NCBI GenBank assembly: GCA_010645155.1
Contig: JAAGOF010000055.1
Location: forward strand, 251,861 to 315,860
Length of the DNA: 64,000 bases
Direction: 5' to 3'
From: Tigriopus japonicus
Lineage: Eukaryota; Arthropoda; Copepoda; Harpacticoida; Harpacticidae
A program made the translations under genes and the position numbers. The notes below the pieces were generated by a model. The model searched no databases, was not told the DNA's origin, and worked only from the letters and a program-made list of their open reading frames with translations. Shown here piece by piece: positions 52,107-63,987 of the stretch. The stretch's first letter is position 1, and every line of letters starts with the position of its first letter.

Positions 52107-53680
52107 GGTACTAGGGTGGCAAAATCGCTGGATGGGATGAACGTTCGTGTAAATGTTGCTCGAATGAGGCACAATGGGATAGAGTGAGAGACACAGACGA
52201 GACGCAGAGATAGGGGACCTAATTTTCAACCCTTTCGTGGGCTAACTTATGTCGCTTGCATTTCTTGCGACCATTTTCAATTGCGGTTGCCCGAGCTGGT
52301 CTTTTTTATTTTGGTTTGAAACGCCCGCTGGAGGGCAAATTTGACGACAAATGGAGAGTAACTGCCACTTAGACGACCAGTTGGTTGGTCACAACCGCGA
52401 CACCCACCAACTCACGAACCACCTTTGGTACGAACTGCTACGTACGAACAACTACAACTTGCCAACTTGAACGATCGTAATAAGCCTTGGAGAAACATGA
52501 GGTGAACAGGAGACAGTACTTACGTATTCTCGAAAAATTTGCGCCAAAATTATGGTCTCGTCTGTCTGTCATTTCTTTAGTGGTACTGACGGTACAGATT
52601 GAGAGAGGGAGAGAAGAGCCCCCATCATCTCGGGGAGACCAAGAAGTACAGTAAGTAAGTGGACACTGATCATTTTCAAAAACACTGGTTTTCAGGAGTA
52701 CAAGTTCGTTTTCCCTTATTTCGTCGAAAACTATTTTTGAAGTCCTTTGAACCTTTTCACATCAAAACGAAACTTTTTAGTTGCAATCTTTCCCCTAAAA
52801 TCCTAAAATTTCCACACCACCGTTCATAGGTAATAGCTGCTATGGGTCGAAAAATGCAAACGTTACTGATCAATTCATCAATTCATGTTGTTTAATGATT
52901 TGGTTTAATTTGCTCCAATCCGAAGTGATCTTCATTTGGCACTCTAGACGAGTCAGACAGTTCGTTGAGTTTCAATAATGATGGAGGAAAAAACTGGACT
53001 ACTCGACCACAACCCATTAAGAATTCAGATGCTTTAATTCTACCCTCTTTTCTTCCTCTTTCCATCGCTCTGAAACGGCTTCGACGAACTTCTTGCTTTG
53101 GATTGTTATCAATCTAAACCGATTTCTCTCTCCCCATCATGGCGACCCCATGGACACACTGCATGTAGGACAAAGAACGTGGATGATAGTTACTTAGTTG
53201 ATCAACCAAACCCTGAACGTAAATCCACCAGTATGACTTGCTCAAAAGAGCGCACTAGATATTTCTTCGTCCAGGGATGAAATCACATTTGGCTGGATAG
53301 CTAATTCACAATCCGACGTACGTATGTATATGCTTTTCATGTTTGTGGGCACAATAACTCGACGAAAACTATCCAAGGACTCAGGATTCAGGATGATATG
53401 AATTCAAGCAGGAAGCCAGCAAATGAGTAAACAGCTCAAGGGGTGTTCGCGAACTTTGGATGGAGTAATCATGAAACTTAAGCCAATGAGTCAACCATCC
53501 CCCAAAAAAGCAACCACGAGTCTAAAGTCAATACCACGCTTCCCTCTCTTGAGAACTCCGATCAAGACAAGGAGAAACATGTCTAAGCTCGGTTGGGACT
53601 CTCTGTGACCAGTTTGGCCCTTAGCTATGAACACCACTCTGGGCAAGGAATCGAAGAGTCTCGAGTCAATTTTTTTGGGA

Positions 53681-53697
53681 ATGATGATGATGATGAT
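53681..53697 (+). repeat. (ATG)n microsatellite
   Basis: Five ATG triplets. On the minus strand it reads as an isoleucine run, an artefact. Confidence 0.8.
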
Positions 53698-54690
53698 CCT
53701 AATGTTTTCGATAATTCGAAAAACGGCTCTGACATGAAAATAAATTAAATTCTTTTTCTCCCAAACAGAGCTAATGGTAACGTTTTGAAAATCAAATGGC
53801 TTCAGGCCTCTTTTCACAACTCGTATATCTCCTTTCTTCATTCATGGCTTGGGCCGCGGATTCGGAATGGTTTACCGACTGAAACTACTGCTACTCCTCA
53901 GACTGACTGTATAATACCATTGGCACTGGCTCGCTGCTCATTCGCTATGTTCTGAACTGTAGGCAGACGGTGTGCGTACAGGCATTTACGAGAAAAATGC
54001 GATTTGGATTGGAATTGATGAGAACGAGGGTTGGGTGCGATTTGTCATTTTTCAGGTTCAATATTTCTCTAATCTTGCTGAATGATGACTTGACTTGAGA
54101 TGGGGAAAAGTAATCAAAGCCCCGCTCCAACCATGGCGATAGGAGCTTTGAGAGGTTGTACTACTTCTAGTGATATCAATGTGCTAATTCAGTAGACTTA
54201 GACAATTACCTTGCTGTCTTATGAAGTTATGATGAAGGATTCACTCAGAAGATCATTGCCTACTTGGATCGAAGTGAATGAAAATCACAATATTTTCATA
54301 ACGTGTTCCCAGCGATGCCATGATACCAACATGTCCTTGTCAGAGCACTCTCAAGTGCTGAACTAGTGTCGGTTGAAATATTTGTGGATGTATGTGTTGA
54401 GTTTGAATCCCCCAGACTTTGAATTAATATACAGTATCTCTTCCTTTTTCTCCGTTAGTTCGTTCTTTCGTTTTTTTCTTCGGCGCTTTGACTGAGTTGC
54501 GAGTCAATCTAAAATTGTCGCCACCAAGGTCAGGATTTCGGGGGGACTCGGGGCTAAATGTGCTCAGACTTCCAATGGGACAGCCAAAGAAAGATCATTT
54601 TGGAGGAGGAAGAATGGGACAATTATCTCGGCTATTTTCCGACCACTTTGAGCCAGGTCAGACCGAGAACGAGAAGAAAGAGCAAAAGAA

Positions 54691-54717
54691 GAAGAGGAGG
54701 AGGAGGAGGAGGAGGAC
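54691..54717 (+). repeat. (AGG)n microsatellite
   Basis: An AGA run then about seven AGG units. Arg or Ser runs across it are artefacts. Confidence 0.85.
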
Positions 54718-55285
54718 ACATATTTGAGCACGATGATGATCACAGCTTCCAAGAAAGGCATACTTGAATCACTTACGTAGGCTAAAGTCGAAACGTAGTC
54801 TCGAGGGCTGAAATTAGATTCATTCGCCTTATGGGACATTTCTCAGACACTCAAAGAGCTCCCAAGAACAATTGAGGACCAGCCAAGTTTGGGTATATTC
54901 GAGACACAAGTTTCGGGCGAATGATTCAAACAGGATGACAAATGGTTGTGCAGCCTACATCATCGGGATTAGATTATCCAACTCAACAGAGTTCCATCGC
55001 CTCGTTTTACTTTGTGCCCGGTGCGCCGAGTTCATTCAAATCTAATTTGATTTCCTTTCGTTGTCATTGCGGGATCCGGGCTTGGCCTGTTTGGCTTAAA
55101 CTTGACATTTTGGAATAATTTTCCAATTTCCCGTCTTTGTCGGCTTTCGTTTGAATTGGTCACCTCTGGAGAGGTGGGTTAGTGGTTAAGGGTGGTTTTC
55201 ATCGGCCTGGTCACAGAAGAAACAGAAGGGAAAGAGGAGCGAGCAGATGAGATGTGCAAAGAGAACCAACCAACAACCACCGACA

Positions 55286-55306
55286 ACGAACGAACGAACG
55301 AACGGA
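55286..55306 (+). repeat. (CGAA)n microsatellite
   Basis: Five CGAA units. The complementary TTCG motif recurs in the block at 56257-56340. Confidence 0.85.
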
Positions 55307-56256
55307 CAAACGACGAAGTGGCTCATTGACTTACTGACTGACTGAGGAGTCTCTTCTCATCATTGGCCAAGCCTGATGAAATGGACACAATACTGTTTAT
55401 TGACGAGAACAATGGAAAATTACAGGTGACAAAGGACAGCAGACCACAGAAAAACATTAACCGCAACAATGCCGCACCAGGATGAGGGATGGTTATTGGG
55501 AAGATAATAGCTAGTACAACCAGGAGTGACCGAATCGAATGTGCTCAAAACATTCCAAGTGACGGCGACAAAAGTGTTCAAATATACTCAATAGCACTGG
55601 ATCTTAGGCACAAGTTTTGTGGCAACTGAAAATGTGATCTTGCATTTAGAAACCGACTTTACCAGGTCACAGTGCGAGAGAAGAGTTGTCGTTAAATGTT
55701 TTGCACTGCCCAATCCTCAATTAAATTGTGATCAACTTTCCATTCCCATCCATGACAGTCGATGAGCCATGACCGAAGTTCGAACCACCCTTTAAACCCA
55801 GACTTTCGGGTGGTTCACCATATCTGCCCGAGTGTCCCCCCCCCCGGTCCCTTAAACCAAACACAGTTATCGATGCCAAAAATCTCCGCCATAATCACCG
55901 TTATATCCGACGGTGACAAATTACTAATCGAGTTGACACTTTTCCTGTTGTCGTTCATGGGCAAATGTCTTGTTGCTCGTCCGTTGTCGTTTGATTTCCC
56001 GTCACCCGCGCTTTTTGTCTCCCAGACGGCATTCCTTAGCGGGATGTCGCTGGCTTGAGCACCGTTTTCACTCGGGGACGACGCTTACTGCTTTTTCCTG
56101 CTTGTCCTCTGCTTCGGATGTGTGCTCTACAGCGTCATTGCCAGCCAAGTGATGAGACGTAGTCCGTGGGCCTGCGACAAGTCCTCTAGATGGATAGAAC
56201 AATATTGAGCCTTCTTCAGCCGTGGTGTGCCAGCTGTGTGTGATCGTGACCACCTC

Positions 56257-56340
56257 GGCGCGATCGGTCGTTCGTTCGTTCGTTTGGTCGTTCGTGCGGT
56301 CTTTCGTTCCTTCGATCGGTGGGTCGTTCGTTCCTCTTTG
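56257..56340 (+). repeat. Degenerate (TTCG)n block
   Basis: Roughly 80 bases of TTCG/GTCG/GTTC tetranucleotides with substitutions, rich in CpG. It lies about 500 bases upstream of the candidate first exon at 56851. Arg/Glu-rich minus-strand frames over it are artefacts of the repeat. Confidence 0.75.
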
Positions 56341-56850
56341 CTTGTTCTTCTGCCTCTATTTCTTCTTCTTTCTTCTTGTTCTCGTTTGGTCCGCTTGTTC
56401 TTGTTGGTGACGCCCGCCTTGACAAAGTTGCGAGCAGAGAGAAAAGCAGTCACATTTGTCACTCGTTCTGAACAGGACATTGTTTCACGCTCGAAACACG
56501 GGGGAAATTTTCGTGATTGTGTGCCTGTGTTTTGGAGACAATATGTGCCCCACAAAATACTCGCATTGATAGATTCTGCTCGAGTTAGATGGTATAAGTG
56601 ACAAGTTACTACATGCAGCTCTAGGTGTGCTCTCTGCTGCTGTTATTAATATTTCTACTATTATCATTGCTGCTTCTCCATTTACCATCCTTCCTATTCT
56701 GATCCTATTTTGAAGACAGAGAAGAGAACTGAACCTGGAGTGCCTCCATCAGTTTGTCATGTAGTGAAACTCTGATCGACGGTGGTGTTGTTGCTCCAGC
56801 TTGCTTTCTCTCATCGTTGGCACAAAGTTCCAAAGAGCTCTCTGTCAATC

Positions 56851-56986
56851 ATGGAACTTTTGCAGAAGGCCTTGTTCAATCTCCCTCGATCATCTGCGCC
56901 AACCTCAACGGCGGCAGTGGCCAGTGTTGCGGCTGCTGCAGCCGTAGCGGCCTCGGCAGCGGGCTGCGAGCAACCATCTCTGAAAT
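56851..56986 (+). CDS. Candidate first coding exon with alanine-rich segment
   Basis: An ATG followed by G (context AATCATGG) opens a frame of 45 codons that runs into a consensus GTAAGT donor at 56987. One base (T) of a split codon is left, so the exon exits in phase 1. The peptide starts MELLQKALFNLPRSS, passes through an Ala/Val/Ser-rich stretch with a run of alanines at about residues 26-36, and ends near CEQPSLK. I do not recognise it. The exit phase equals that of the basonuclin exon at 19450, so it could act as an alternative first coding exon joined to the same downstream acceptor. It could also belong to a separate gene. The Ala run uses mixed GCN codons, which argues mildly against a simple repeat expansion. 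The start, donor and composition fit an exon; function is unknown. Confidence 0.4.
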
Positions 56987-59900
56987 GTAAGTGCCACATT
57001 CAAGGATCTTTCTCCCCATGGCCTTCTCTCTTCTCTCTTATGTGCGTTCTTCCTCCTCCTTCTTCTTATTCTTCTCGTCTCTCTCTCTCTCTTTCACTGT
57101 CGTTCTTTCTTTTTGGGTCTCCCATAACCTAGAGTGAGTGAGCCCCTCTCCTTTGTATTTTTCTCTCCTTCTTCGTTCTCTTTCCGTCTACCCAGTCTTG
57201 AGCTTGGCCATCCGGGTAAGGGTCCGTCCAAAGGGGCGTTCCAATGGTCCAAATGGAGCTTGTTCCAAAGACCAGAGACTGGGGAAAAGCAGTTGCTCTC
57301 TTTCCCAGAGTGATGACTCTTTAGCGTGACAGGGGCCAAAGATTCCATAGACACACTCAGGTCCGGCTCATTCTGGGAAAGCCAATTTCCAGGTTTAACT
57401 TGGAGAAGCATTGCAGATATTCCAGAAGCACATTCAGGATGAACCAGGCAATGGAAAAGAGGCGTCAAAATAGAAGTGGGTTTGCTCTCAAGGGGGATGA
57501 GAGTCCCAACAATGGCAATTTTTGAGTGAGCAGCTCTCGTGATGTCAGTGATGCATTTACGGTTGGGAAGTGGAATCGGGAGCACTGAATGCCTGGAAAT
57601 CTGGACACCCCGTTTCCCAGGAAACAATTAATTGGGGGGAAATGATGCATTGGACTCAATCAGTGGCTCTCTTGAACAAAAGTAAACCAACCAGAAGGAA
57701 AGAAAGAGCGAGAGAGCTATCAATATTCCGCTAGGATACCAATGATGAATGATATTAGTCTCTTGGATAAATGAATGCTTTCCCAGGCTGCCTAACTAAC
57801 TTTGCTCTTCCAATACCGCATGAAATTTGGTCAAGTTTTGGGCCCTAATTTCATGACACAAATTGGCGTCCAAAGAAACTCAGAGCCCTCGAAGGTCTCC
57901 CCGCTTTTCATAATGAGACCGCAACCCGCAAACTCGTTTGCAAGTCTCTCCTTGGTGAATGGCATGATCAAAAGGGCGGATCCCTCATTCCATCAAGACT
58001 ATTCGAATATTAGTCGAATACATTTGAATAAGGAGAGGGCGGCAGAAAAAGAGAGAGATCCATTGGTTGGATCATACAACTTAAATATTCAGCTGATTTT
58101 CTCTTGGCCTTCTCAGTCTCCCGTCTCATGTTCATTATTCAACATATTCACAAGGATAATCAAATATTCAAAGCAGGCTTCTGCGATCTGTCGGTACCAT
58201 CAACAACCATCCTGTCCCATGTTGGCATATCAGCTTGGCCAACTCGTAATGATTATTGAATAAGCAAACAAAAAGAACCAACCAATGGCCTTTCAAAGCT
58301 AGGCAAAGGAAGTCTCTCTTTTTCTCATTGTCCTATCTTAGGAGCATTTACACTTCAACTAAAAACCGACAAGATTAGTTGGCGAGCATTTCCTCGCGAT
58401 ATCCAAATCCGGCACATACTAGTGAACTTTTATCCTGCATGTACGTGGGTCAATTTTTGGGTTAATGGACTCACGAGTGTGACATCCGTGAGCAACTCAC
58501 TCTGTACTAGGATAAATTAGCCATAAATCTGAATAAATGGTAATGAATGTAATTTTCACTGTCAGAAAGAAATTAAAGCTCAAAGCTTGATCACCGTCCA
58601 TCTCATTCGGAGTTGATCTGGCCGCGGCAGAGGCTATTAATTCTATCGAGAATTTCCTTTTCACATCAGACTTGCCACGTAACCTGCAAAACACCCCTGT
58701 CTGTCAGCCTTTCAGTCACCTAACAACCAAAATGAAGATAATTATAGCTCTCGACGATACTGCCACATTAAAAAAAGCCACCTTAGAGCAAGCTGAGACA
58801 GAGCAAGCAGATCTAAACAGGGTAAACGCTGAGAAATTGGACTAATATGCTCTCGCAGCTAATATCATCTGTTGTGAATTCAATGGACTTTATGGTAATG
58901 TCCTCTCCATGCTCTAGAGGCATTCATTTTACCAATGGAAATGAAAGACACCAAACCAGCATGGCCATTGGCTTCCGTTCGAGTTGGAGTTGGTGGTGTG
59001 GATAGAAAACTTTGACTAGAGGAACATCACAACTTCTTCAATCGATTTACGTCCACTTTTTCGGATCCTTTGGCAAATGCAAATAGGAATATCGTGGACA
59101 AAACATTGAGAAACAAACCCTTTGCTTGATTCTCTTGCAGTAGACCTCTATAGAAATGTAAAGACTCTTTTTCAACAAGCGAATACCCTTTTCTCTCCCA
59201 GAGCTTTTCGCGTTCGGACTTTTGTAAAGCAGAAACCGCGGTAATTAGATTAGGAGGCAACAAATCTATCTGTGTAGGTGTTCTCTGTTCAGTACGTAGT
59301 ACACTGGGAGGATGGCCGTTTCTTGGGCTCCGAAAACCAAACCCACAGGTTTCATTAATTCTGATCTGCGGTCATTTCTTTTGACAGTGCCAAATACTCA
59401 TTCCTCAGGAAGCGCAATGGGAAAATGACACTAATGATACAATCTTAATAGCAACAAAAAATATCAATTGCACTAATGCAAGATAACGTTACAATAACAT
59501 GAACAAAATGTCATTGCCAAGCGTGTTTGAAAGAAAAAAAGTATGACAACGTGAAAAAAGAGGTGATGACCTTGGTTGTCTTGGGTCAAAGTTGCTTCAA
59601 CATCAAACAAAACTTTTCCTGTTGGATTCTTTTTGCGCTGACAATTGCCATAAAAAAACTTGGATCTTATTGTTGTCTCGGAAGGAAGGGAAGTTGAATT
59701 GACATAACACGAAAGCACTCGTCTGCTCAATCAAGCTGAACTGCACCAAGAGGTGTAATTTTAGCACCCAATTATAGACAGGAGCACGTAGACTGACAGA
59801 GGGGCTACTCTTCTTTCTTCCAAGTTTGTTGCGTTCAAGAGAACACCTCATCGAACTGACTTATGCTTCAAGTTGCTTGGTGTGCTCGTGTGCTAGCTGG

Positions 59901-59992
59901 GTTCTCTGGCTGGCAAGTCGCAAGTCTCGAGAGTCGACCGATTTCAAGCATGGCCACATTTAACCTTCCGGCCTCGTGTTGACGATGGAAAG

Positions 59993-60153
59993 AGCTGGAA
60001 CTGCATTTTGAAGACTCCAATTTCAACTTGGGAGATCTTCCGTTTGACATAGGAGGATCGGACGACGAAGCATTGTCCAACAAACCTCACCATACATTAC
60101 ACATGCAGGGCCAAAAATATTCTCCCCTTATATTTGAGTTGATTGAAAACTTG
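59993..60153 (+). CDS. Candidate internal exon, unknown product
   Basis: An open stretch of 53 codons after two leading bases ends at a GTGAGT donor at 60154 in phase 0. The peptide is acidic and lacks low complexity, with segments such as LELHFEDSNFNLGDLPF, GGSDDEALSN and SPLIFELIENL. The acceptor is weak (GGAAAG after a mixed tract). Entry would be phase 1, which is compatible with the basonuclin exon's exit. If the upstream splice is wrong, a shorter coding start at the in-frame ATG at 60103 is possible. A second + frame and a - strand frame are also open here, so composition alone does not settle it. No family recognised. Confidence 0.2.
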
Positions 60154-60231
60154 GTGAGTAGTTGTCCAACTGTGGATGTTCATCATTTCCCGCGGATCGC
60201 TTTATGAGAGGACAGACGGATAACTATCGAG

Positions 60232-60296
60232 CAACCAACCAACCAAACGGCCAGACAACTAACCATCCATCCATCCAACCAACCAACCAACCAACC
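60232..60296 (+). repeat. Compound (CCAA)n-(CATC)n-(CCAA)n repeat
   Basis: Two CCAA arrays flank a short CATC array, about 80 bases after the GTGAGT at 60154. Confidence 0.9.
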
Positions 60297-61025
60297 CCTG
60301 ACGGTTGGTACATCTCCCAAAGACAAAGGCTGAGCTCAAAGACTCATTAAAATTCTACCATGAACCCAAAGCTGCTGAAAGATGTACCACCAAGAGCGAG
60401 TTATGGCTAGAACTGACAGGGAGACATGGATTTACTGGATGGAGAGTATCAGTACTTCTACTATTTACATAGATGAAGCGTTCTTTTCTGATTGGATGAT
60501 GCTCGATGCCATTATATTCTTTCCCCGCCACAGTAACCAGTTTAGGAACCTTGGGCAGAGACACACAGCACATGACACACGCACGCATGCACCAGCCAGA
60601 TGAGTAGCGACCGACGGTTACGGCTGTAGTACAAGCATCATCATCATCATCAGTAACCACCGTCACTTCAAAATGTGAGTGAGTGTGTATGTATCTATGG
60701 AGTACGAAGATATCTTTACAGTTGTTGAAGAGACGTGCGGCTTCGCATCAGGGTATTGAACTAAAAGAAACGGCCAGATCTATACCATGGCAAAGCCTCG
60801 AGGAGCTGGACATATTTTCGGGTTGTGACCCTGCGCGAACTCGTTGTCGGCGACCACTACTTCACTACCACCATTACCATTTGCTTCCCATTCCAGGCCG
60901 TTTCTTGAGCAGATGAAAGCGGCAAAATGGGGGCCGCCAACTCGTCGAGAAGAAGAAGGAGCAAGCTAGGAACTCACTCACACACATTTGCCAGTGTATC
61001 CATACGCACGCACGAATGCACGCAG

Positions 61026-61042
61026 ACACACACACACACACT
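61026..61042 (+). repeat. (AC)n microsatellite
   Basis: About eight AC units, preceded by CACG repeats. Confidence 0.85.
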
Positions 61043-61740
61043 CACATGTTCGAGATGCTAGTGAAGTAGCTAGCTGGAAGAGCAGCAGCATCTTGTATGT
61101 AGACCTGGCTTTTGGGTCAGTCAACAGACTCGGTCGTTTTCGGTTCCCTTGTCTCCAGAGTTTTATATCGTGAGTTTGGCCAGCTATCGGACATGCCCAT
61201 CAAGAGGTTGAGAAAGAAGGAGAGCTCAAAGACCGAACGAGGCTTGAGAGAGAGAGAGAAAAATAGGAAAGAAAAGAAAAGAAAGAAGTCGTCTCCACGT
61301 ATTCCTTCGACGTCGTCGTCGCCTTTGTCGACCCACCCAAACCTGATGTTGAAACCCGATAACAATCCAATGATGCAGGTGCGGTAGGATAAACCAGGCA
61401 AGGAGTTGTTAGTACTCCAGAAGTGTGCACCAGAACCTCAGCTCAAGAAATAGCAATAAGAACGATTATAAAAATAACTATGTTGGTGGGACTGAAACGG
61501 GTGTCGTTGATGCGTTGGACATTCTCTTTCTCGCCGTTTTTCTTTCTTTCTTACTCACTCACATATACACGCAGACGCACCCACCAATGACTACATGCTC
61601 ATCCTGACACGAGTCTTGGTTCTTGGTCCTGCAACTCCACCCAACACGCCGGCCAAAAGAACTACTGCCAGCTACTTCTCCCTTTGAACGCCGAGCACGC
61701 CTTTTCGGGTGACAAAGGCACGCCGGCCGGCCAAATCGAA

Positions 61741-62091
61741 TGGCTCTGATTGGTCGCACCCGCTTGGTGACACTCCTCGGGATGTCACCAGATAGGCAGA
61801 GCCAAGCGGGCGACAGTCTGGCGTTCCACCCCAGCAGACCAACAGGATATGTGGGGGGTGGTGACATTTTCGAGGAAAGGAGATTTTCCGATTGGTCGTC
61901 ACAGGCTCCAGATCCAGCAACCACGCAGAGAGAGGGAGGAGGTGACAAAATTCCACGAAGCATACTTCTCCTCGACTGGACACAGAGAGAGAGAGAGAAA
62001 GAGAGGAGGAAAAGAAGGGGAGGGGGGACCACAGTGACAAAGGGGGGAAGAGGAAAGTTACAAACGCGGACAAAGCCAGTTTGGACAGCTG
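61741..62091 (+). promoter_or_regulatory. Candidate promoter and 5' exon with CCAAT boxes
   Basis: This is one of the most GC- and CpG-rich blocks of the window. It carries two inverted CCAAT boxes, each in the context GATTGGTCG (ATTGG at 61749 and 61891). Then comes a long purine tract, and the block ends at CAGCTG followed by a GTGAGT donor at 62092. This is the layout of a promoter feeding a first exon that is mostly untranslated. A frame starting at an ATG at 61740 is open through the donor, but stop codons are rare in such sequence, so I do not claim coding. It may drive an alternative transcript of the gene that starts to the left, or a gene to the right. Confidence 0.35.
61984..62057 (+). 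repeat. Purine tract with (GA)n and G runs
   Basis: GA repeats, then AGGAGG and runs of four to six G, inside the candidate promoter block. GAGA-factor binding or a quadruplex is possible. Confidence 0.75.
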
Positions 62092-63408
62092 GTGAGTGAA
62101 CTCTTTCCACGGCTTTCACCTCCAGCCAGAGAGAATGGAAATGGTGTTTCCAAGGAAAAGGGCTCGAGATGAGGCGGTTTGGGAGGCTTTGTTATGGCTG
62201 TTTTGCTGCCATTTTGAATACGGAGGTGCATGCTTGGCCATGTATGTCCTCAATGAGTCGTTCCTAAATCGGCTCAATTTAATTGCCGGCTAGATGAGAT
62301 CAAGAGTGAAGGCTCCAAAATTGTGAAGAACTAAAACCTTGAGTCATGAATCAAAACCTCTTGGCAAGATTCCTTTAGTCTTTGCCAAAAGAAAAACATT
62401 TGACAAACATCATGGACGTACTCTTAAGCAATATTATAGATGCTCCTCCAAAGCCAATCTTTGTGTTGTTTCCTCAAACTTTTGGCCAATGTTAAAAGTT
62501 TAATCGGAAATGCTTCACTTAAGACACGATTTTTGTTCAGTGCTGCACTTTTATATCGTTGCTTGAAAACCTGCTTTGGTTGTTCATCCATCGCAAGAAG
62601 CTAAGTGTCATCTACCAAACGGATCTCACCATATGAGTTACCGAACTTACCACGCCTTCAAATCCATCTCGAGAAAAAAGTCCCGTCTGAAATAGAATAT
62701 TCGACTTGGCTTGAGTCAAGAAAGATCTAGTTGGTGTATGAGGCATTGTTTTCAAGATTATTGCAGACGTCTATGTGAGTAGATTCGTGGCTTAATATTT
62801 GCATACGATTGGTAGGAGGGGAGGGGGATTGAAGTGAGAGGTGTGTCGTGGATCTCGTTGTTCACATATGGCTTTTTCGAGCTGACTGGCCAAACTTGGC
62901 AAAATTTGGACGTTCACAACACACCACAATGGCTCTTTGTGGTCAATTAAACTCAGTCTTTTTTTCATACTACCAAATCACACAAAAACTGTAGATGAAC
63001 AAACCTCACTTGATTCCAAGTGGTTGGTCTACTTTGTCGATCTTGGTTATCAATGAATTACAGAAAAGAAATGTTGAAAGAAACTTCAGATTGTTTGACG
63101 AGACTAAGGAGAGAATAGGAAGTCAATATATTTTGTAGATTCATTCGCGTGGTTTGGAAGGTAAAATGAACGTCTAGCTACGTAGTCAATTCAAAAGAAA
63201 ATCATCAGGTCTCGGCTTGAACGTTACAGTCGAGAGAGGTTCCTGGACACTTTTTTGCCTCCTCGATGTGGCGTTGGCCATGTCCAAATATTATATCTCG
63301 AGCAATTGCTGGGGTTAAAATGCCATCTCGCCAAAGCCAAGCGATTTCGGCCAAGCCCCATTTTTCGGTCGTCCTGGGGTAATTATTTTTGCATTCCACT
63401 CTTCTCAG
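62092..63408. other. Probable intronic DNA after the candidate 5' exon
   Basis: AT-richer than the block before it. I see no exon, repeat array or RNA gene in it. Confidence 0.5.
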
Positions 63409-63533
63409 GCTTCAGTCAAGACGACGAAGGTGAATCAGAAGAAGAAGTCTCATGTCTGTTCTTGAAAAGACAGCAATCTCGCGTGTTTCACGCAAGTTTA
63501 GATTTTTCATCTGCCGAGACAAAGTCATCGTGA
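63409..63533 (+). CDS. Candidate acceptor-led exon with an acidic start
   Basis: A strong acceptor (TTCCACTCTTCTCAG, with a T-rich tract before it) ends at 63408. Entering in phase 1, the frame reads FSQDDEGESEEEVSCLFLKR and ends at TGA after about 40 codons. Joined to the exon ending at 56986, the split codon would be TGC (Cys) and the frame would stay open. An internal AAG|GTGAAT could instead make a 21-nt exon. The product is not recognised, and the pairing with 56851-56986 is inference. Confidence 0.2.
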
Positions 63534-63717
63534 ATGTCGCGATAACTTTGCCATTATCAGCAACATATCTGCCCACTCTTCAAATCTGGCACCTTGCCTT
63601 TATAGCACGTCGTCATCTGGAACTGGAATTTGGAATCAGTCGTGGTGTGTTTGAATGTCCATTCGGGATTGGATGATGTTTCAGAAAATCCTGGTGCGCT
63701 TTTACGAGCAACACCAA

Positions 63718-63987
63718 CTAACATATGTCATTAGGTTCATTTTTGGTTGGGTAAGATCGACTCTGTAGTTTACATGCAACAATTCTTCCCGTCGCGTTTC
63801 TCTCCAAGTTTGTGTTCGAGTTAGCTGTGGTCAAGTACCCACCACTCTTTTTGCAGACCCCGTTGGAATAGCAGGTTTGGACTCGACAGAGATTGGCATG
63901 GTTGGGATGAGGGCAACGAGGCTTGGCGTGGTCTCGTTTGCGTTTGGAAGAAAGGTCGTCAATTTTTGACCTCTGTCTCACTATCTA
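63718..63987 (-). CDS. Candidate cysteine-rich secreted-peptide-like frame
   Basis: On the minus strand a frame bounded by TAG codons runs for about 89 codons without an ATG near its start. A basic KRKR motif precedes a compact block CPHPNHANLCRVQTC then YSNGVCKK, with cysteine spacing C-x8-C-x4-C-x5-C. Two more cysteines follow, the last directly before the stop. A dibasic cleavage site followed by a small disulfide-rich block resembles processed peptide precursors and also some EGF-like segments (NGVC). No signal peptide or clear splice site is visible. The + strand has an excellent acceptor inside the same stretch (CTCTTTTTGCAG ending at 63856), which argues that part of it is intronic on the other strand. 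Confidence 0.2.

Larger units (their letters stand above)
19553..56850. other. Probable large intron of the basonuclin-family gene
   Basis: After the donor at 19553, no C2H2 finger or other known basonuclin segment appears on the + strand. The stretch holds microsatellites, two clear inverted repeats, several TACGTA palindromes, and weak exon candidates on both strands at 29112, 32659, 35263, 35857, 36747, 38198 and 49230. Minus-strand candidates would be nested genes. That it is intron is inference from the missing downstream exons. Confidence 0.5.
56987..61740. other. Probable intronic DNA
   Basis: A pyrimidine-rich tract follows the donor (57040-57180). The 177-codon minus-strand frame at 57094-57627 starts at TTG, overlaps that tract and shows no domain, so it is not called. 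Beyond the candidate at 59993 I see only repeats. Confidence 0.5.

Noticed and set aside
54390..54415. T-loop-like GTTTGAATCCC suggesting a tRNA
   Set aside because: It lacks the GGTTC start, an acceptor stem and an A/B-box arrangement. No tRNA was found in the window.
56127..56555. Arg/Glu-rich minus-strand frame
   Set aside because: It is the reading of the degenerate TTCG tetranucleotide block.
57094..57627. 177-codon minus-strand open frame
   Set aside because: It starts at TTG, has no domain, runs across a pyrimidine-rich tract that follows a good + strand donor, and its composition changes with the tract.
61559..62119. 186-codon minus-strand open frame and the 119-codon + strand frame over the same bases
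   Set aside because: The block is GC-rich and purine-biased, so stops are rare on both strands. The promoter-like signals explain it better.
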